A stretch of 64,000 nt of DNA, from assembly GCA_913053875.1 (NCBI GenBank), contig CAJXGN010000003.1, forward strand, positions 124,001 to 188,000. Reading direction: 5' to 3'. Below are positions 46,005 through 54,018 of this stretch, piece by piece. Positions within the stretch are counted from its first letter, which is position 1; every line of letters begins with the position of its first letter. The notes below the pieces were generated by a model. That model saw nothing but the letters and a program-made list of their open reading frames with translations, had not been told where the DNA came from and did no database searches. A program made the translations under genes and the position numbers. Origin of the DNA: an uncultured Agromyces sp. (lineage in GTDB: Bacteria; Actinomycetota; Actinomycetes; Actinomycetales; Microbacteriaceae).

Positions 46005-46045
46005 GAACTCGCGATATATCGTGTCTCACGAACTCGCGATATATC
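46005..46045. promoter_or_regulatory. Direct 16-bp repeats before the ABC exporter operon
   Basis: GAACTCGCGATATATC occurs at 46005-46020 and again at 46030-46045. The first copy extends into CGATATATCG, a perfect 10-bp palindrome, and TCGTG-TCT-CACGA lies between the copies. Such AT-rich CGATATATCG sites are typical of PadR-type regulators, which often control drug exporters, but no regulator gene is adjacent. Confidence 0.6.
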
Positions 46046-46066
46046 TCGTATCGACAGGAGACCGTG

Positions 46067-47032
46067 ATGATCCATGCCAGGGGCCTCGCGCGCACGTTCC
46101 AGACCAAGCGCGGCCGCGAGAAGACCGAGGTGGTCGCCGTCGCCGGCGTCGACCTCGACGTCGCGGAGGGCGAGATCGTCGGCTTCCTCGGGCCGAACGG
46201 CGCGGGCAAGACCACGACCCTCCGCATGCTGACCACGCTGCTGAAGCCGACGGCCGGCACCGCCACCGTCGCGGGGCACGACGTGGCATCCGACCCCGTC
46301 GCCGTGCGCCGGTCGATCGGCTACGTCTCGCAGAGCGGGTCGACCTCGGGCGAGGCCCGGGCCGGCGACGAGCTGATGGACCACGGCATGCTGTATGGCA
46401 TCGCCCGGCGACAGGCCGAGGCGCGCGGCCGCGAGCTGTTCGCCCAGCTCGAGCTCGACGGCATGTGGGCGCGCCAGCCGCGCACGCTCTCGGGCGGGCA
46501 GCGCCGGCGCCTCGACATCGCGATGGGGCTCGTGCACGACCCGCGCCTCGTCTTCCTCGACGAGCCGACCACGGGCCTCGACCCGCAGGCCCGAGCCAAC
46601 CTCTGGACCCACATCTCCGACCTGCGCACCAAGCGCGGGTCGACCATCTTCCTCACCACGCACTACCTCGACGAGGCCGACGCGCTGTGCGACCGCATCC
46701 TCGTCATCGACCACGGCTCGATCGTCGCGAGCGACACCCCCGACGCCCTCAAGCGCCAGGTGGCGGGCGACCTCATCGAGCTCGTGCTGGCCGACGAGCA
46801 GCACGTGTCCGAGGCGGCGGCGCAGCTCGGCCGGCTCGTCGACGGCGCCACCGCCGAGGTCGACGGACTCTCGGTGAGCATGCGCGTACCCCACGCGCCG
46901 AGCGAGGTGCCTGGGCTGCTGCGTTCGCTCGACGGCGCGGGCGTCGCGCTCGCTGCGATCGAGGTGCGCCGCCCCACCCTCGACGACGTGTTCCTCACAC
47001 TGACCGGTCGTTCGCTGCGAGAGGAGGCCTGA
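46067..47032 (+). CDS. DrrA-type ABC exporter ATPase
   Basis: 321 residues. Walker A GPNGAGKTTT, signature LSGGQRRRLD, Walker B LVFLDEPTTGLDPQ, switch His in TTHYLDEAD, and the C-terminal extension of daunorubicin-resistance-type ATPases. ATG 46067 has AGGAG six bases upstream (GTG 46064 is too close to it). Forms an export pump with the permease that follows two bases later. Drug, lipid or peptide substrate unknown. Confidence 0.87.
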   Translation: MIHARGLARTFQTKRGREKTEVVAVAGVDLDVAEGEIVGFLGPNGAGKTTTLRMLTTLLKPTAGTATVAGHDVASDPVAVRRSIGYVSQSGSTSGEARAGDELMDHGMLYGIARRQAEARGRELFAQLELDGMWARQPRTLSGGQRRRLDIAMGLVHDPRLVFLDEPTTGLDPQARANLWTHISDLRTKRGSTIFLTTHYLDEADALCDRILVIDHGSIVASDTPDALKRQVAGDLIELVLADEQHVSEAAAQLGRLVDGATAEVDGLSVSMRVPHAPSEVPGLLRSLDGAGVALAAIEVRRPTLDDVFLTLTGRSLREEA

Positions 47033-47034
47033 TC

Positions 47035-47847
47035 ATGGCCACGACGACCACCGCCGAGCTGCAGGCGACGGATGCCCCCTCGGGCAACTTCGTCCGCGAG
47101 ACGGGCATCATCTTCCGCCGCCAGATGCGCCTCAACCTGCGCAATCCCGCGTGGATCATCATCGGGCTCGCGCAGCCCGTGCTCTACCTCGCCCTCTTCG
47201 GGCCGCTGCTCGAGCCGCTGGCCGCGCAGATCGGCGCCGACAACGCGTACACGTTCTTCGTGCCCGGCCTGCTGCTGCAGCTCGGCCTCTTCGGGGCGCT
47301 GTTCGCCGGGTTCGGGCTCATCGGCGAGTGGCGCGACGGCGTGATCGAGGCCGAACGCGTCACGCCCGCGAGCCGCACGGCGCTGCTGCTCGGCCGCATC
47401 GGCCGCGACGTGGCGCTGCTCGCCGTGCAGAGCACGATCCTCATCGGCGTCGGGTACCTGTTCGGGCTGCGCGCCTCGATCGTCGGCATGCTGATCGGCG
47501 TCGTGATCACGGTGCTCGTGGGCGCCGCCTGCTCGGCCGCGTCGAACGCCCTCGCGCTCACCGTCAAGAGCGAGGACGTGATGGCGCCGATCCTGAACTC
47601 CATCGCCCTGCCGGTGCTGCTGCTCTCGGGCATCCTGCTGCCGATCTCGACCGAGACCGGCGCGCCGGGCTGGCTCGTCGCGATCAGCGACCTGATGCCG
47701 ACGAAGTACATCGTCACCGGCATCCGCGACGCGTTCGCGGGCGACCTGGCGACGGCCGGACTCGTCTGGGCGGTGGTCTGGGCGGTGCTGCTGTTCGTGG
47801 TCGGGCTGTGGGTCGGCACGCGCACGTTCCGCAAGGAGAACGCGTAG
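47035..47847 (+). CDS. DrrB-type ABC-2 exporter permease
   Basis: 270 residues, six membrane segments of the ABC-2 family, with a cytoplasmic N-terminus. Segments NPAWIIIGLAQPVLYLALFG and LPVLLLSGILLPI are typical. GAGGAGG lies upstream of the ATG. Works with the ATPase at 46067. Confidence 0.87.
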   Translation: MATTTTAELQATDAPSGNFVRETGIIFRRQMRLNLRNPAWIIIGLAQPVLYLALFGPLLEPLAAQIGADNAYTFFVPGLLLQLGLFGALFAGFGLIGEWRDGVIEAERVTPASRTALLLGRIGRDVALLAVQSTILIGVGYLFGLRASIVGMLIGVVITVLVGAACSAASNALALTVKSEDVMAPILNSIALPVLLLSGILLPISTETGAPGWLVAISDLMPTKYIVTGIRDAFAGDLATAGLVWAVVWAVLLFVVGLWVGTRTFRKENA

Positions 47848-47900
47848 GTCTGCAGGGCGTGCACGATCGCCGTCGATGTGCGCTCGGATGAGCAGGGGCG

Positions 47901-47906
47901 TAAAGT
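47901..47906 (+). promoter_or_regulatory. -10 element of the 47914 gene (leaderless)
   Basis: TAAAGT, seven bases before GTG 47914. Confidence 0.5.
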
Positions 47907-47913
47907 GCGCGGG

Positions 47914-48357
47914 GTGATCCCCGAGCACTGGCACCAGCACCACCGTTCCACCGACGACGAGCTCGTCGGCTATCTCGCACCCGTCGACGGCGTCGCCCGC
48001 ATGACGAGCGTCGACGAGGAGGGTCCGGTGGTCGCGATGACGCTCGTCGGCACCGCGCTCGGTGGTGTGACCGGTCCCGGCGTGGCGCGCATGGCGCTCG
48101 ACGCGCACGGGCTCGAGGTGCTCGACGAGCGCTGGTGGTGCCGCCTGCCCGAGCCGCTCGAGGGCGAGCGCGTCGATGCCGGCGAGCCCGAGGAGTACTG
48201 GGCGTGGCGGCCGGTCGTCATCGCGGAGTCGGGGACGGCGGAGTGCGTGGTGCGGCTCGCGTTCCCGGGCGAGGGCGAGCAGGAGGCATCCGCCGTCGTG
48301 CCCGTGCCGGCCGCCGGCCTGCTGCGCTTCGAGGAGCCGGAGCCCGCGTTCCAGTAG
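47914..48357 (+). CDS. Conserved hypothetical cytoplasmic protein
   Basis: 147 residues, acidic, no membrane segment or signal. N-terminus IPEHWHQHHRSTDDEL has four His or Trp in ten residues; the rest is beta-rich with few features (LDERWWCRLPEPL). The GTG start follows TAAAGT by seven bases. Function unknown. Confidence 0.6.
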   Translation: MIPEHWHQHHRSTDDELVGYLAPVDGVARMTSVDEEGPVVAMTLVGTALGGVTGPGVARMALDAHGLEVLDERWWCRLPEPLEGERVDAGEPEEYWAWRPVVIAESGTAECVVRLAFPGEGEQEASAVVPVPAAGLLRFEEPEPAFQ

Positions 48358-48389
48358 CCCGCCCGCGGCACTGCCGCCGTCGAGGCCGG

Positions 48390-48395
48390 TAGGTT
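48390..48395 (+). promoter_or_regulatory. -10 element of the thioesterase gene (leaderless)
   Basis: TAGGTT, seven bases before ATG 48403. Confidence 0.5.
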
Positions 48396-48402
48396 GTCAG
48401 CC

Positions 48403-48915
48403 ATGACCGACGAGGCCTGGCCGACCGACACCGCGACCCTCGAGTGGGCCGACCCCGCCATCGGCCTGGCCTCGCTGCCCGAGCTGAGCGGGTTCGACTT
48501 CCTGACGGGCATGCTCGAGGGGCGCATCCCGCCGCCGCCGATCGCGTCGACGATGGCGTTGCAGCTCGTGTCGGTCGGGGAGGGCACGGTCGACTTCGAG
48601 GTGACCCCGCACGCGCGGCACCTCAACCCGCTCGGCATGGTGCACGGCGGCCTCGCCTGCACCGTGCTCGACACGGTGGTCGGATGCGCCGGGCACACCA
48701 CGCTCCCCGCCGGCGTCGGCTACACCTCGATCGACCTCCAGGTGAGCTACCTGCGCCCGATCATGCCGACCACCGAGCCGCTGCGCGCCGTCGGTCGCGT
48801 CGTGAAGGGCGGCCGACGCGTCATCTTCACCGAGGGCGAGCTGCTCGACCCCGCCGGCAACGCCTTCGCCACGGCGACCAGCTCGCTCCTCGTCATCGAC
48901 CGCCGCGGCAACTGA
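48403..48915 (+). CDS. PaaI-type hot-dog thioesterase
   Basis: 170 residues. Family motif GMVHGGLACTVLDTVVG with the catalytic Asp/Glu position in the helix, then YTSIDLQVSYLRPI. It would hydrolyse acyl-CoA or aryl-CoA esters in the cytoplasm. The 40-residue N-terminal lead-in is normal for this branch. Convergent with the response-regulator gene; the gap holds a nested palindrome. Confidence 0.83.
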   Translation: MTDEAWPTDTATLEWADPAIGLASLPELSGFDFLTGMLEGRIPPPPIASTMALQLVSVGEGTVDFEVTPHARHLNPLGMVHGGLACTVLDTVVGCAGHTTLPAGVGYTSIDLQVSYLRPIMPTTEPLRAVGRVVKGGRRVIFTEGELLDPAGNAFATATSSLLVIDRRGN

Positions 48916-48967
48916 CCCCTGCCCCCGACCTCCCCGACCCCGACCCCGACCGTCTCCGACCGGCCAC

Positions 48968-49047
48968 TTCGCCGAGTGTGCTCGAGATGACGTCCGTCCC
49001 CCCGGAATCGGGGGGGGCTCCCGTCAAATCGGGCACACTCGGCGGAA
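48968..49047. repeat. Nested palindrome, about 80 bp, between convergent genes
   Basis: Outer arms GCCGAGTGTGC (48971-48981) and GCACACTCGGC (49033-49043) are perfect; inner arms TGACG (48988-48992)/CGTCA (49022-49026) and CCCCCC (48998-49003)/GGGGGG (49010-49017) follow. The GC-rich flanks out to about 48915 and 49100 also look partly complementary. It could fold into one long stem on either strand; no T tract follows. Confidence 0.75.
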
Positions 49048-49100
49048 GAGGGTTGGCCCGGGGACGGGCGAGAGGGACCGGGGCAGGGGGGCAGGACGGG

Positions 49101-49748
49101 TCAGAGTAGGCCGAGCTCCATCGCGCGGGTGACCGCTCGGGTGCGGTCGGAGACGTCGAGCTTCTCGAACACGTGCTGCAGGTGCGTCTTCACGGTGGCC
49201 TCGCCGATGAAGAGCTCGGCGGCGATGGCGGGGTTGCTGCGGCCGTCGGCGACGAGGCGCAGCACCTCGAGCTCGCGCGGCGAGAGCGCGGGGGAGTCGG
49301 ATGCCGCGGGGCCGGCGCCCGTGCGCACGCGCGCGACGAGCTTCGCGGCGATCGACGGGGCGAGCACGGTCTCGCCCGCGGCAACCGCGCGCACGCCCGC
49401 GACGATCTCGTCCTGCGGGGCGGCCTTCAGCAGGTAGCCCGAGGCGCCCGCCTCGATCGCGCCGATGATGTGGTCGTCGGTCTCGTAGGTCGTGAGCACG
49501 AGCACCCGGGTAGCGCGGCCGGCGTCGGCGGCCTCGGCGAGGATCCGCTCGGTCGCGGCGGCGCCGTCGAGCCCGGGCATCCGCAGGTCCATGAGCACGA
49601 GGTCGGGCGCGTGCTCGGCCGCGAGGCGCACGGCTTCGAGCCCGTCGGATGCCTCGGCCACGACCTCGATGTCGTCGAACGCGGCGAGCATGCCGGCCAG
49701 CCCGCCCCGCACGATGGGGTGGTCGTCGGCCACGATGATGCGGATCAT
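49101..49748 (-). CDS. NarL/LuxR-type response regulator
   Basis: 215 residues. Receiver domain with phosphorylated Asp54 (LVLMDLRMPG), Thr and Lys of the active site in VLVLTTYE and YLLKAA, then a LuxR helix-turn-helix (SPRELEVLRLVADGRSNPAI). Coupled to the sensor kinase by an ATGA overlap. It probably controls the ABC exporter operon in which it sits. Confidence 0.9.
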   Translation of the reverse strand: MIRIIVADDHPIVRGGLAGMLAAFDDIEVVAEASDGLEAVRLAAEHAPDLVLMDLRMPGLDGAAATERILAEAADAGRATRVLVLTTYETDDHIIGAIEAGASGYLLKAAPQDEIVAGVRAVAAGETVLAPSIAAKLVARVRTGAGPAASDSPALSPRELEVLRLVADGRSNPAIAAELFIGEATVKTHLQHVFEKLDVSDRTRAVTRAMELGLL

Positions 49749-50911
49749 GCGGGCACCTCCGCCCCGAGTGGCACGACCACCGTGAGCGCCGTGCCGCCCG
49801 CCGGGCCCGGCTCGAGCGATACGGTGCCGCCGACGAGCGCGACCCGGTCGCGCATGCCCGCGACGCCGAAGCCGCCGTCGCCGCCGGGGTCGTCGCCCGG
49901 CCCGACGCCGTCGTCGAGCACCGTGAGCACCACCTCCCGCGCGCTCGCCGCGACCTCGATCGACGCGCGCGACGCACGCGCGTGCTTGCGCACGTTCGCG
50001 AGCCCCTCCTGCGCGCAGCGCAGCAGCACGACCTCGAGCTCTCGGTCGAGCCCCGGGGCATCCGCCGTCGCCTGCACCGCGACGCCCGTCTCGCGGGCGA
50101 ACCGCTGGCCGAGCCGCGCGAGCGCGTCGGCGAGGGTCGACTCGACGCGCACGGGCGCCATCGACGCGACGAGCGAGCGGGCCTCGGTGAGGGCATCGCG
50201 CGCCATCTGCTCGATGAGCTCGACATCGGATGCCGCCGACGCGACGCCCTCCGCCGACCCGCGGGCGAGCTGCCCACGCGTCCGCTGCGCGACCATGACC
50301 AGTCCCGTCAGCGACTGGGCGATGGTGTCGTGGATCTCGCGCGCCAGCCGCTCGCGCTCGGCGGAGACTCCGGCGTCGCGGTGCATCGCAGCGAGCTCGC
50401 CCTGCGCGGCCTGGAGTTCGTCGAGCAGCCGGGCGCGTTCCTCGCCGTACGCGGCGATCCGCGAGATCCAGAACCCGAGCGCGAGGCTGCCGGTGAGCGA
50501 GATCACGGCGATGCCGAGCCCGGTCGGCAGGCCCGGCAGCCCGAGCCGCACGGTGTAGCCGACGACCACCGCGATGGCCGGGAAGGTGTTGCCGATGACC
50601 GCGAGGCGCATGGTCGCCGCGCTCCACCAGGCGAACGGGTAGATGAACGCCTGCACGAGGGCGAACGACGGCTCGACCGACGTACCCACGGCGAGCGTCG
50701 CGGAGAGCGCTGCGACCGGTCCGAGGTGGTGCAGCCGCGACGGTCCCGCGAGGAAGCGCCGGGCCCACGCCACGTAGACGACGACGAACGCGCCGATCGC
50801 GGCGAACGTCACCCAGTCGGTCGCGCCGTACGGGGTGTCGACGATCGCGAAGACCGTCGCGGCGACGGCCGTGGCCGCCGCCGCGAGGTCCCACCAGCGC
50901 TGTCCGCCCAT
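49745..50911 (-). CDS. DesK/LiaS-type sensor histidine kinase
   Basis: 388 residues. Five to six membrane segments in the first 155 residues, HisKA_3 dimerisation helix with the phosphorylated His in AREIHDTIAQS near residue 190, and an HATPase_c domain with VGPGDDPGGDGGFGVAGMRD. ATG 50911 follows CAGGCT by seven bases, so it may also have its own leaderless promoter apart from the operon transcript. Confidence 0.88.
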   Translation of the reverse strand: MGGQRWWDLAAAATAVAATVFAIVDTPYGATDWVTFAAIGAFVVVYVAWARRFLAGPSRLHHLGPVAALSATLAVGTSVEPSFALVQAFIYPFAWWSAATMRLAVIGNTFPAIAVVVGYTVRLGLPGLPTGLGIAVISLTGSLALGFWISRIAAYGEERARLLDELQAAQGELAAMHRDAGVSAERERLAREIHDTIAQSLTGLVMVAQRTRGQLARGSAEGVASAASDVELIEQMARDALTEARSLVASMAPVRVESTLADALARLGQRFARETGVAVQATADAPGLDRELEVVLLRCAQEGLANVRKHARASRASIEVAASAREVVLTVLDDGVGPGDDPGGDGGFGVAGMRDRVALVGGTVSLEPGPAGGTALTVVVPLGAEVPA

Positions 50912-50924
50912 GACCCTCAGCCTG

Positions 50925-51734
50925 TCACGCGTCGCGGCGGATCCAGCGGAACGTCACCCGCGAGATCACGAGTCCGACGACGAGCCAGATCAGCAGGGCG
51001 ATGGCGACGCCGCCCAGGTCCCAGGTGCCGGTCTGCTCGAGCACCTCGAAGTCCTCGGGCAGGAACACGGCGCGCATGCCCTGCGCCATCCACTTCAGCG
51101 GGAAGACGCTGGCGATGTTCTGCATCCACTCGGGCAGTTGGTAGAACTGCAGGTACACGCCCGAGATGAACTGCAGCACGAGCACGATCGGGATGACGAC
51201 CGCGGTCGCCGACTTGGCCGACCGGGGCACCGACGACAGGGCGACGCCGAGCAGCGCCGAGGTGGCGATGCCGAGCACGAACACCCAGGCGAACGTGACC
51301 CACTTCGACGGCTCCGTCGGGAGCGCGACGCCGAAGAAGATCGCGGCCACCGCGAGCAGCAGCGCGGCCTGCATGACCGCGGTCACGAAGACCTGGCCCA
51401 TCTTGCCGATGAAGAACGCGATCGGCGACAGCGGAGTGCCGCCGAGGCGCTTGAGGGTGCCGTCGCCCTTCTCGCCCGCGATGTCGACCGCGAGGTTCTG
51501 CACGCCCGAGAGCAGCAGCCCTGCGGCGAGCAGGCCGGGCAGGTAGTAGGCGGCGAAGCTCACGCCCTCCTGCCCGGGGCCGGGGGTGATGTCGCCCATC
51601 GAGCTGAAGGCGGTCGCGAAGATCGCCAGCATCACCACCGGGAACAGGAAGGTGAAGAACACCGCGTCGGGGGTGCGGAAGTACCCCTTGGTCTCGTAGC
51701 CGACGCGCGAAGCGCCGGTGGTCATGATGCTCAT
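50925..51734 (-). CDS. ABC-2 exporter permease of the two-component-linked operon
   Basis: 269 residues, six membrane segments of the ABC-2 type. The family block DGTLKRLGGTPLSPIAFFIG is near residue 90. The ATG overlaps the stop of the ATPase gene (ATGA); ATG 51725 is an alternative. Exports an unknown compound together with the ATPase. Confidence 0.85.
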   Translation of the reverse strand: MSIMTTGASRVGYETKGYFRTPDAVFFTFLFPVVMLAIFATAFSSMGDITPGPGQEGVSFAAYYLPGLLAAGLLLSGVQNLAVDIAGEKGDGTLKRLGGTPLSPIAFFIGKMGQVFVTAVMQAALLLAVAAIFFGVALPTEPSKWVTFAWVFVLGIATSALLGVALSSVPRSAKSATAVVIPIVLVLQFISGVYLQFYQLPEWMQNIASVFPLKWMAQGMRAVFLPEDFEVLEQTGTWDLGGVAIALLIWLVVGLVISRVTFRWIRRDA

Positions 51735-52654
51735 GATGCTGCGACCTCCTCGGCCTGCTCCTCGTGCGACAGCTCGGCGGCCTCGCCGACGAGCTCCAGG
51801 TAGATGTCCTCCAGGCTGGGGCGCACGATCTCGAGGCCGGCGGGCTCGCGCCCGATGCGCTCGACGATCGCGGCGACCAGGGTGCCCGGGGTGTGGGTGC
51901 GCTCCTCGCGGGGCGTGCCGTCGGCCTCGTGCCAGCGCACGATCGGCACGCGCGCCTCGGCGCCGCCGATCTCGTCGATCGCGCCGATGTCGACCAGCTT
52001 GCCGCCGGCGATGACGCCGGCCCGGTCGCTCAGCTGCGCCGCCTCGTCGAGGTAGTGCGTCGTGAGCAGGATGGTCGTGCCCTCGCGCTTCAGGTTGCGG
52101 ATCAGCGTCCAGAAGTCGCGCCGCGCCTGCGGGTCGAAGCCCGTGGTCGGCTCGTCGAGGAACAGCAGCTCGGGCCGCCCGATGATGCCGAGCGCCACGT
52201 CGACGCGCCGGCGCTGGCCGCCGGAGAGCTTCGCGATGCGGGTCTTGGCCTTGTGCTCGAGCCCGACCGCGGCGATGACCTCGTCGACGTCGCGCGGGTT
52301 CGGGTAGAACCCGGCGAAGTGGGCGAGCTGCTCGCGCACGGTGAAGGCGCCCTGCTCGCCGGTCGACTGCAGCACGATGCCGAGCCGCGCCTTCCAGTCG
52401 AGCTTGCCGTGCGCCGGGTCGACACCCAGTACGGATGCCTCCCCGCCGGTGCGCCTGCGGTATCCCTCGAGGATCTCGATGGTGCTGGACTTGCCCGCGC
52501 CGTTCGGCCCGAGCAGTGCGAAGGTCTCGCCGCGCGCGATCTCGAACGTGATGTCGTCGACCGCGGCGACGGACCCGTAGTGCTTGGTGAGGCCGCGCAC
52601 GTACAGCGCCGGGGCCTCGTCTCGGCCGCTCATCGCGGCATCCGTCTCGTTCAT
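51731..52654 (-). CDS. ABC exporter ATPase of the two-component-linked operon
   Basis: 307 residues. Walker A GPNGAGKSST, signature LSGGQRRRVD, Walker B LLFLDEPTTGFDPQ, switch His in TTHYLDEAAQ, C-terminal domain of CcmA/DrrA type. First gene of the minus-strand operon ATPase-permease-histidine kinase-response regulator, a set that typically senses and expels cell-envelope-active compounds. Confidence 0.87.
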   Translation of the reverse strand: MNETDAAMSGRDEAPALYVRGLTKHYGSVAAVDDITFEIARGETFALLGPNGAGKSSTIEILEGYRRRTGGEASVLGVDPAHGKLDWKARLGIVLQSTGEQGAFTVREQLAHFAGFYPNPRDVDEVIAAVGLEHKAKTRIAKLSGGQRRRVDVALGIIGRPELLFLDEPTTGFDPQARRDFWTLIRNLKREGTTILLTTHYLDEAAQLSDRAGVIAGGKLVDIGAIDEIGGAEARVPIVRWHEADGTPREERTHTPGTLVAAIVERIGREPAGLEIVRPSLEDIYLELVGEAAELSHEEQAEEVAAS

Positions 52655-52699
52655 GCTTCCAAGGTGGCAGCGGCGGATGCCGCCCGGTAGCGCCCGGAC

Positions 52700-52713
52700 G
52701 CCGGATTTCCGGC
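52700..52713. terminator. Small GC hairpin between oxygenase gene and ABC operon
   Basis: GCCGG-ATTT-CCGGC, stem of five with loop of four, in the 108-bp gap; a second inverted pair GCATCC/GGATGC lies next to it (52712-52735). Terminator-like for the oxygenase transcript but without a T tract. Confidence 0.35.
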
Positions 52714-52762
52714 ATCCACCGATCGGGGGATGCGGGCTCCGTCATCCGGGCGCGGGCAGCCC

Positions 52763-53767
52763 TCAGGCCCCTACGAGCAGGTGCGGATGCTGCGCCTCGA
52801 CCACGTTCGGGTGCGCGCGCAGCCGGCTCTTCAGCCAGTTCTCGCCGAACACGGCGTGCAGCGGGTTCGCCGGGTCGTCGGTCGCGCCCGCGGCCTCGGC
52901 GGCGAGCGCCGGGGGCAGCTCGATCGAGGGGATGCGCGCGTCGAGCGACGGGCCGTGGAAGTAGGGGATCGAGATGCGCTCGGTGCCGGGCTCGGGCGAG
53001 ACGACGCGGTGCAGCGTGGCCTTGAGGTAGCCGTCGGTCGCGATCTCGAGCAGCTCGCCGATGTTCACGACGAAGGCTCCGGGCGGCGGGGTCACGTCGA
53101 TCCACTCGCCGTCCTTCTCGACCTGGAGGCCGGCCTTGCCCTCCTCGACCGAGAGCAGCGTGAGCACGCCGAGGTCCTTGTGCGCGCCGACGCCCTGCGC
53201 GGGCTGCTCGGCCTCGACGCCGGGGTAGCGCACGACCTTCAGGTACGGCGTAGACGGGGTGAACGCGGCGTCAAACGTGTCGGCGGGCGCACCGAGCGCC
53301 TCGGCCCAGGCACGCAGCAGGCGGGTGCCCACCTCGTCGAGGCGCGCGATCCACTCCTCGGCGACCTCGCGCAGCTCGGTCAGCGCCTCGGGCCAGAGGT
53401 TCGGGCCCTGCAGCGCCCAGTAGTCGGGCACGTCGTCGCCCGCGGGCACGGCGGGACGCTCGGCGCCGATGTCGATCTGCTCGCGGATGTCGACGCGGCC
53501 CTGCGTGCGCTCGCCGCCCATGCGCGTGTAGCCGCGGAAGTGCGGGCTGTTGACGTTCTCGATGGCGAGCTTGTGCGACTCCGGCAGTGCGAAGAAGGCG
53601 CGGGCGACCTCGTAGGCGCGGTCGATGAGCTCGGCGGGCACGCTGTGGCCCACGAGCGAGAAGAAGCCGACCTCGTGGGTCGCGCGGCGCAGGTCGTCGC
53701 GGAAGGCGGCCTGCTGGTCGGGCGTGCCGTTCAGCAGGGAGAGGTCGAGTACGGGGATGCCGGTCAT
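52763..53767 (-). CDS. Isopenicillin N synthase-family 2-oxoglutarate/Fe(II)-type oxygenase
   Basis: 334 residues. N-terminal DIOX_N region (HEVGFFSLVGHSVP), then the iron site HxD in GAHKDLGVLTLL with the third His in ATLHRVVSP, and the RxS pair RISIPYF that binds 2-oxoglutarate. Such enzymes hydroxylate or cyclise small molecules. ATG 53767 has GAAAGGA upstream. A 251-bp leader precedes it that holds a cysteine-codon peptide and two hairpins (see those entries). Substrate unknown; the IPNS name is of the family, not of the reaction. Confidence 0.82.
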   Translation of the reverse strand: MTGIPVLDLSLLNGTPDQQAAFRDDLRRATHEVGFFSLVGHSVPAELIDRAYEVARAFFALPESHKLAIENVNSPHFRGYTRMGGERTQGRVDIREQIDIGAERPAVPAGDDVPDYWALQGPNLWPEALTELREVAEEWIARLDEVGTRLLRAWAEALGAPADTFDAAFTPSTPYLKVVRYPGVEAEQPAQGVGAHKDLGVLTLLSVEEGKAGLQVEKDGEWIDVTPPPGAFVVNIGELLEIATDGYLKATLHRVVSPEPGTERISIPYFHGPSLDARIPSIELPPALAAEAAGATDDPANPLHAVFGENWLKSRLRAHPNVVEAQHPHLLVGA

Positions 53768-53844
53768 GACGACGGTCCTTTCAGGGGTGCCGGGAGAGGG
53801 TGCGCCGTCGATGCGGCCCCGGCATCCTGCTGCGTCTGCCTCGT

Positions 53845-53880
53845 GGCATCCGTTCGGGTCGAGACCCCGGAGCGGATGCC
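53845..53880 (-). promoter_or_regulatory. Leader hairpin 2 of the oxygenase gene
   Basis: CGGATGCC (53880-53873 side) pairs with GGCATCCG (53852-53845 side), and GGGTC/GACCC (53856-53860/53863-53867) extends the stem inside. It lies between the leader peptide and the gene, where an attenuator stem would be. Confidence 0.5.
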
Positions 53881-53954
53881 GCTGGGCGGACGCGGGCGCG
53901 TCGGATGCGGCGTGAGCGGGCTGCGGTCGGCGGCGCGGAAGAATCGCGCCCTGG

Positions 53955-53973
53955 GGTCGTCGGGGAGACGACC
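53955..53973 (-). promoter_or_regulatory. Leader hairpin 1 of the oxygenase gene
   Basis: Perfect seven-base stem GGTCGTC/GACGACC with a five-base loop, starting three bases after the stop codon of the Cys-rich leader peptide. A ribosome stalled on the Cys codons would prevent or allow it to form. Confidence 0.55.
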
Positions 53974-53975
53974 GC

Positions 53976-54011
53976 CTAGCGGCGACAGCAGCGACAGGAC
54001 TGGGTGCTCAC
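53976..54011 (-). CDS. Candidate cysteine-sensing leader peptide
   Basis: A 12-codon frame: GTG start, then STQSCRCCRR and TAG. Three Cys codons in four positions (CRCC) lie near its end. TAGCGT (54026-54021) ends nine bases before the GTG, so the peptide would be translated from a nearly leaderless transcript. Poly-Cys leaderless peptides that control downstream genes by attenuation are established in mycobacteria. The -10 overlaps the lysE stop codon. Confidence 0.5.
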   Translation of the reverse strand: MSTQSCRCCRR

Positions 54012-54018
54012 GATGAGG

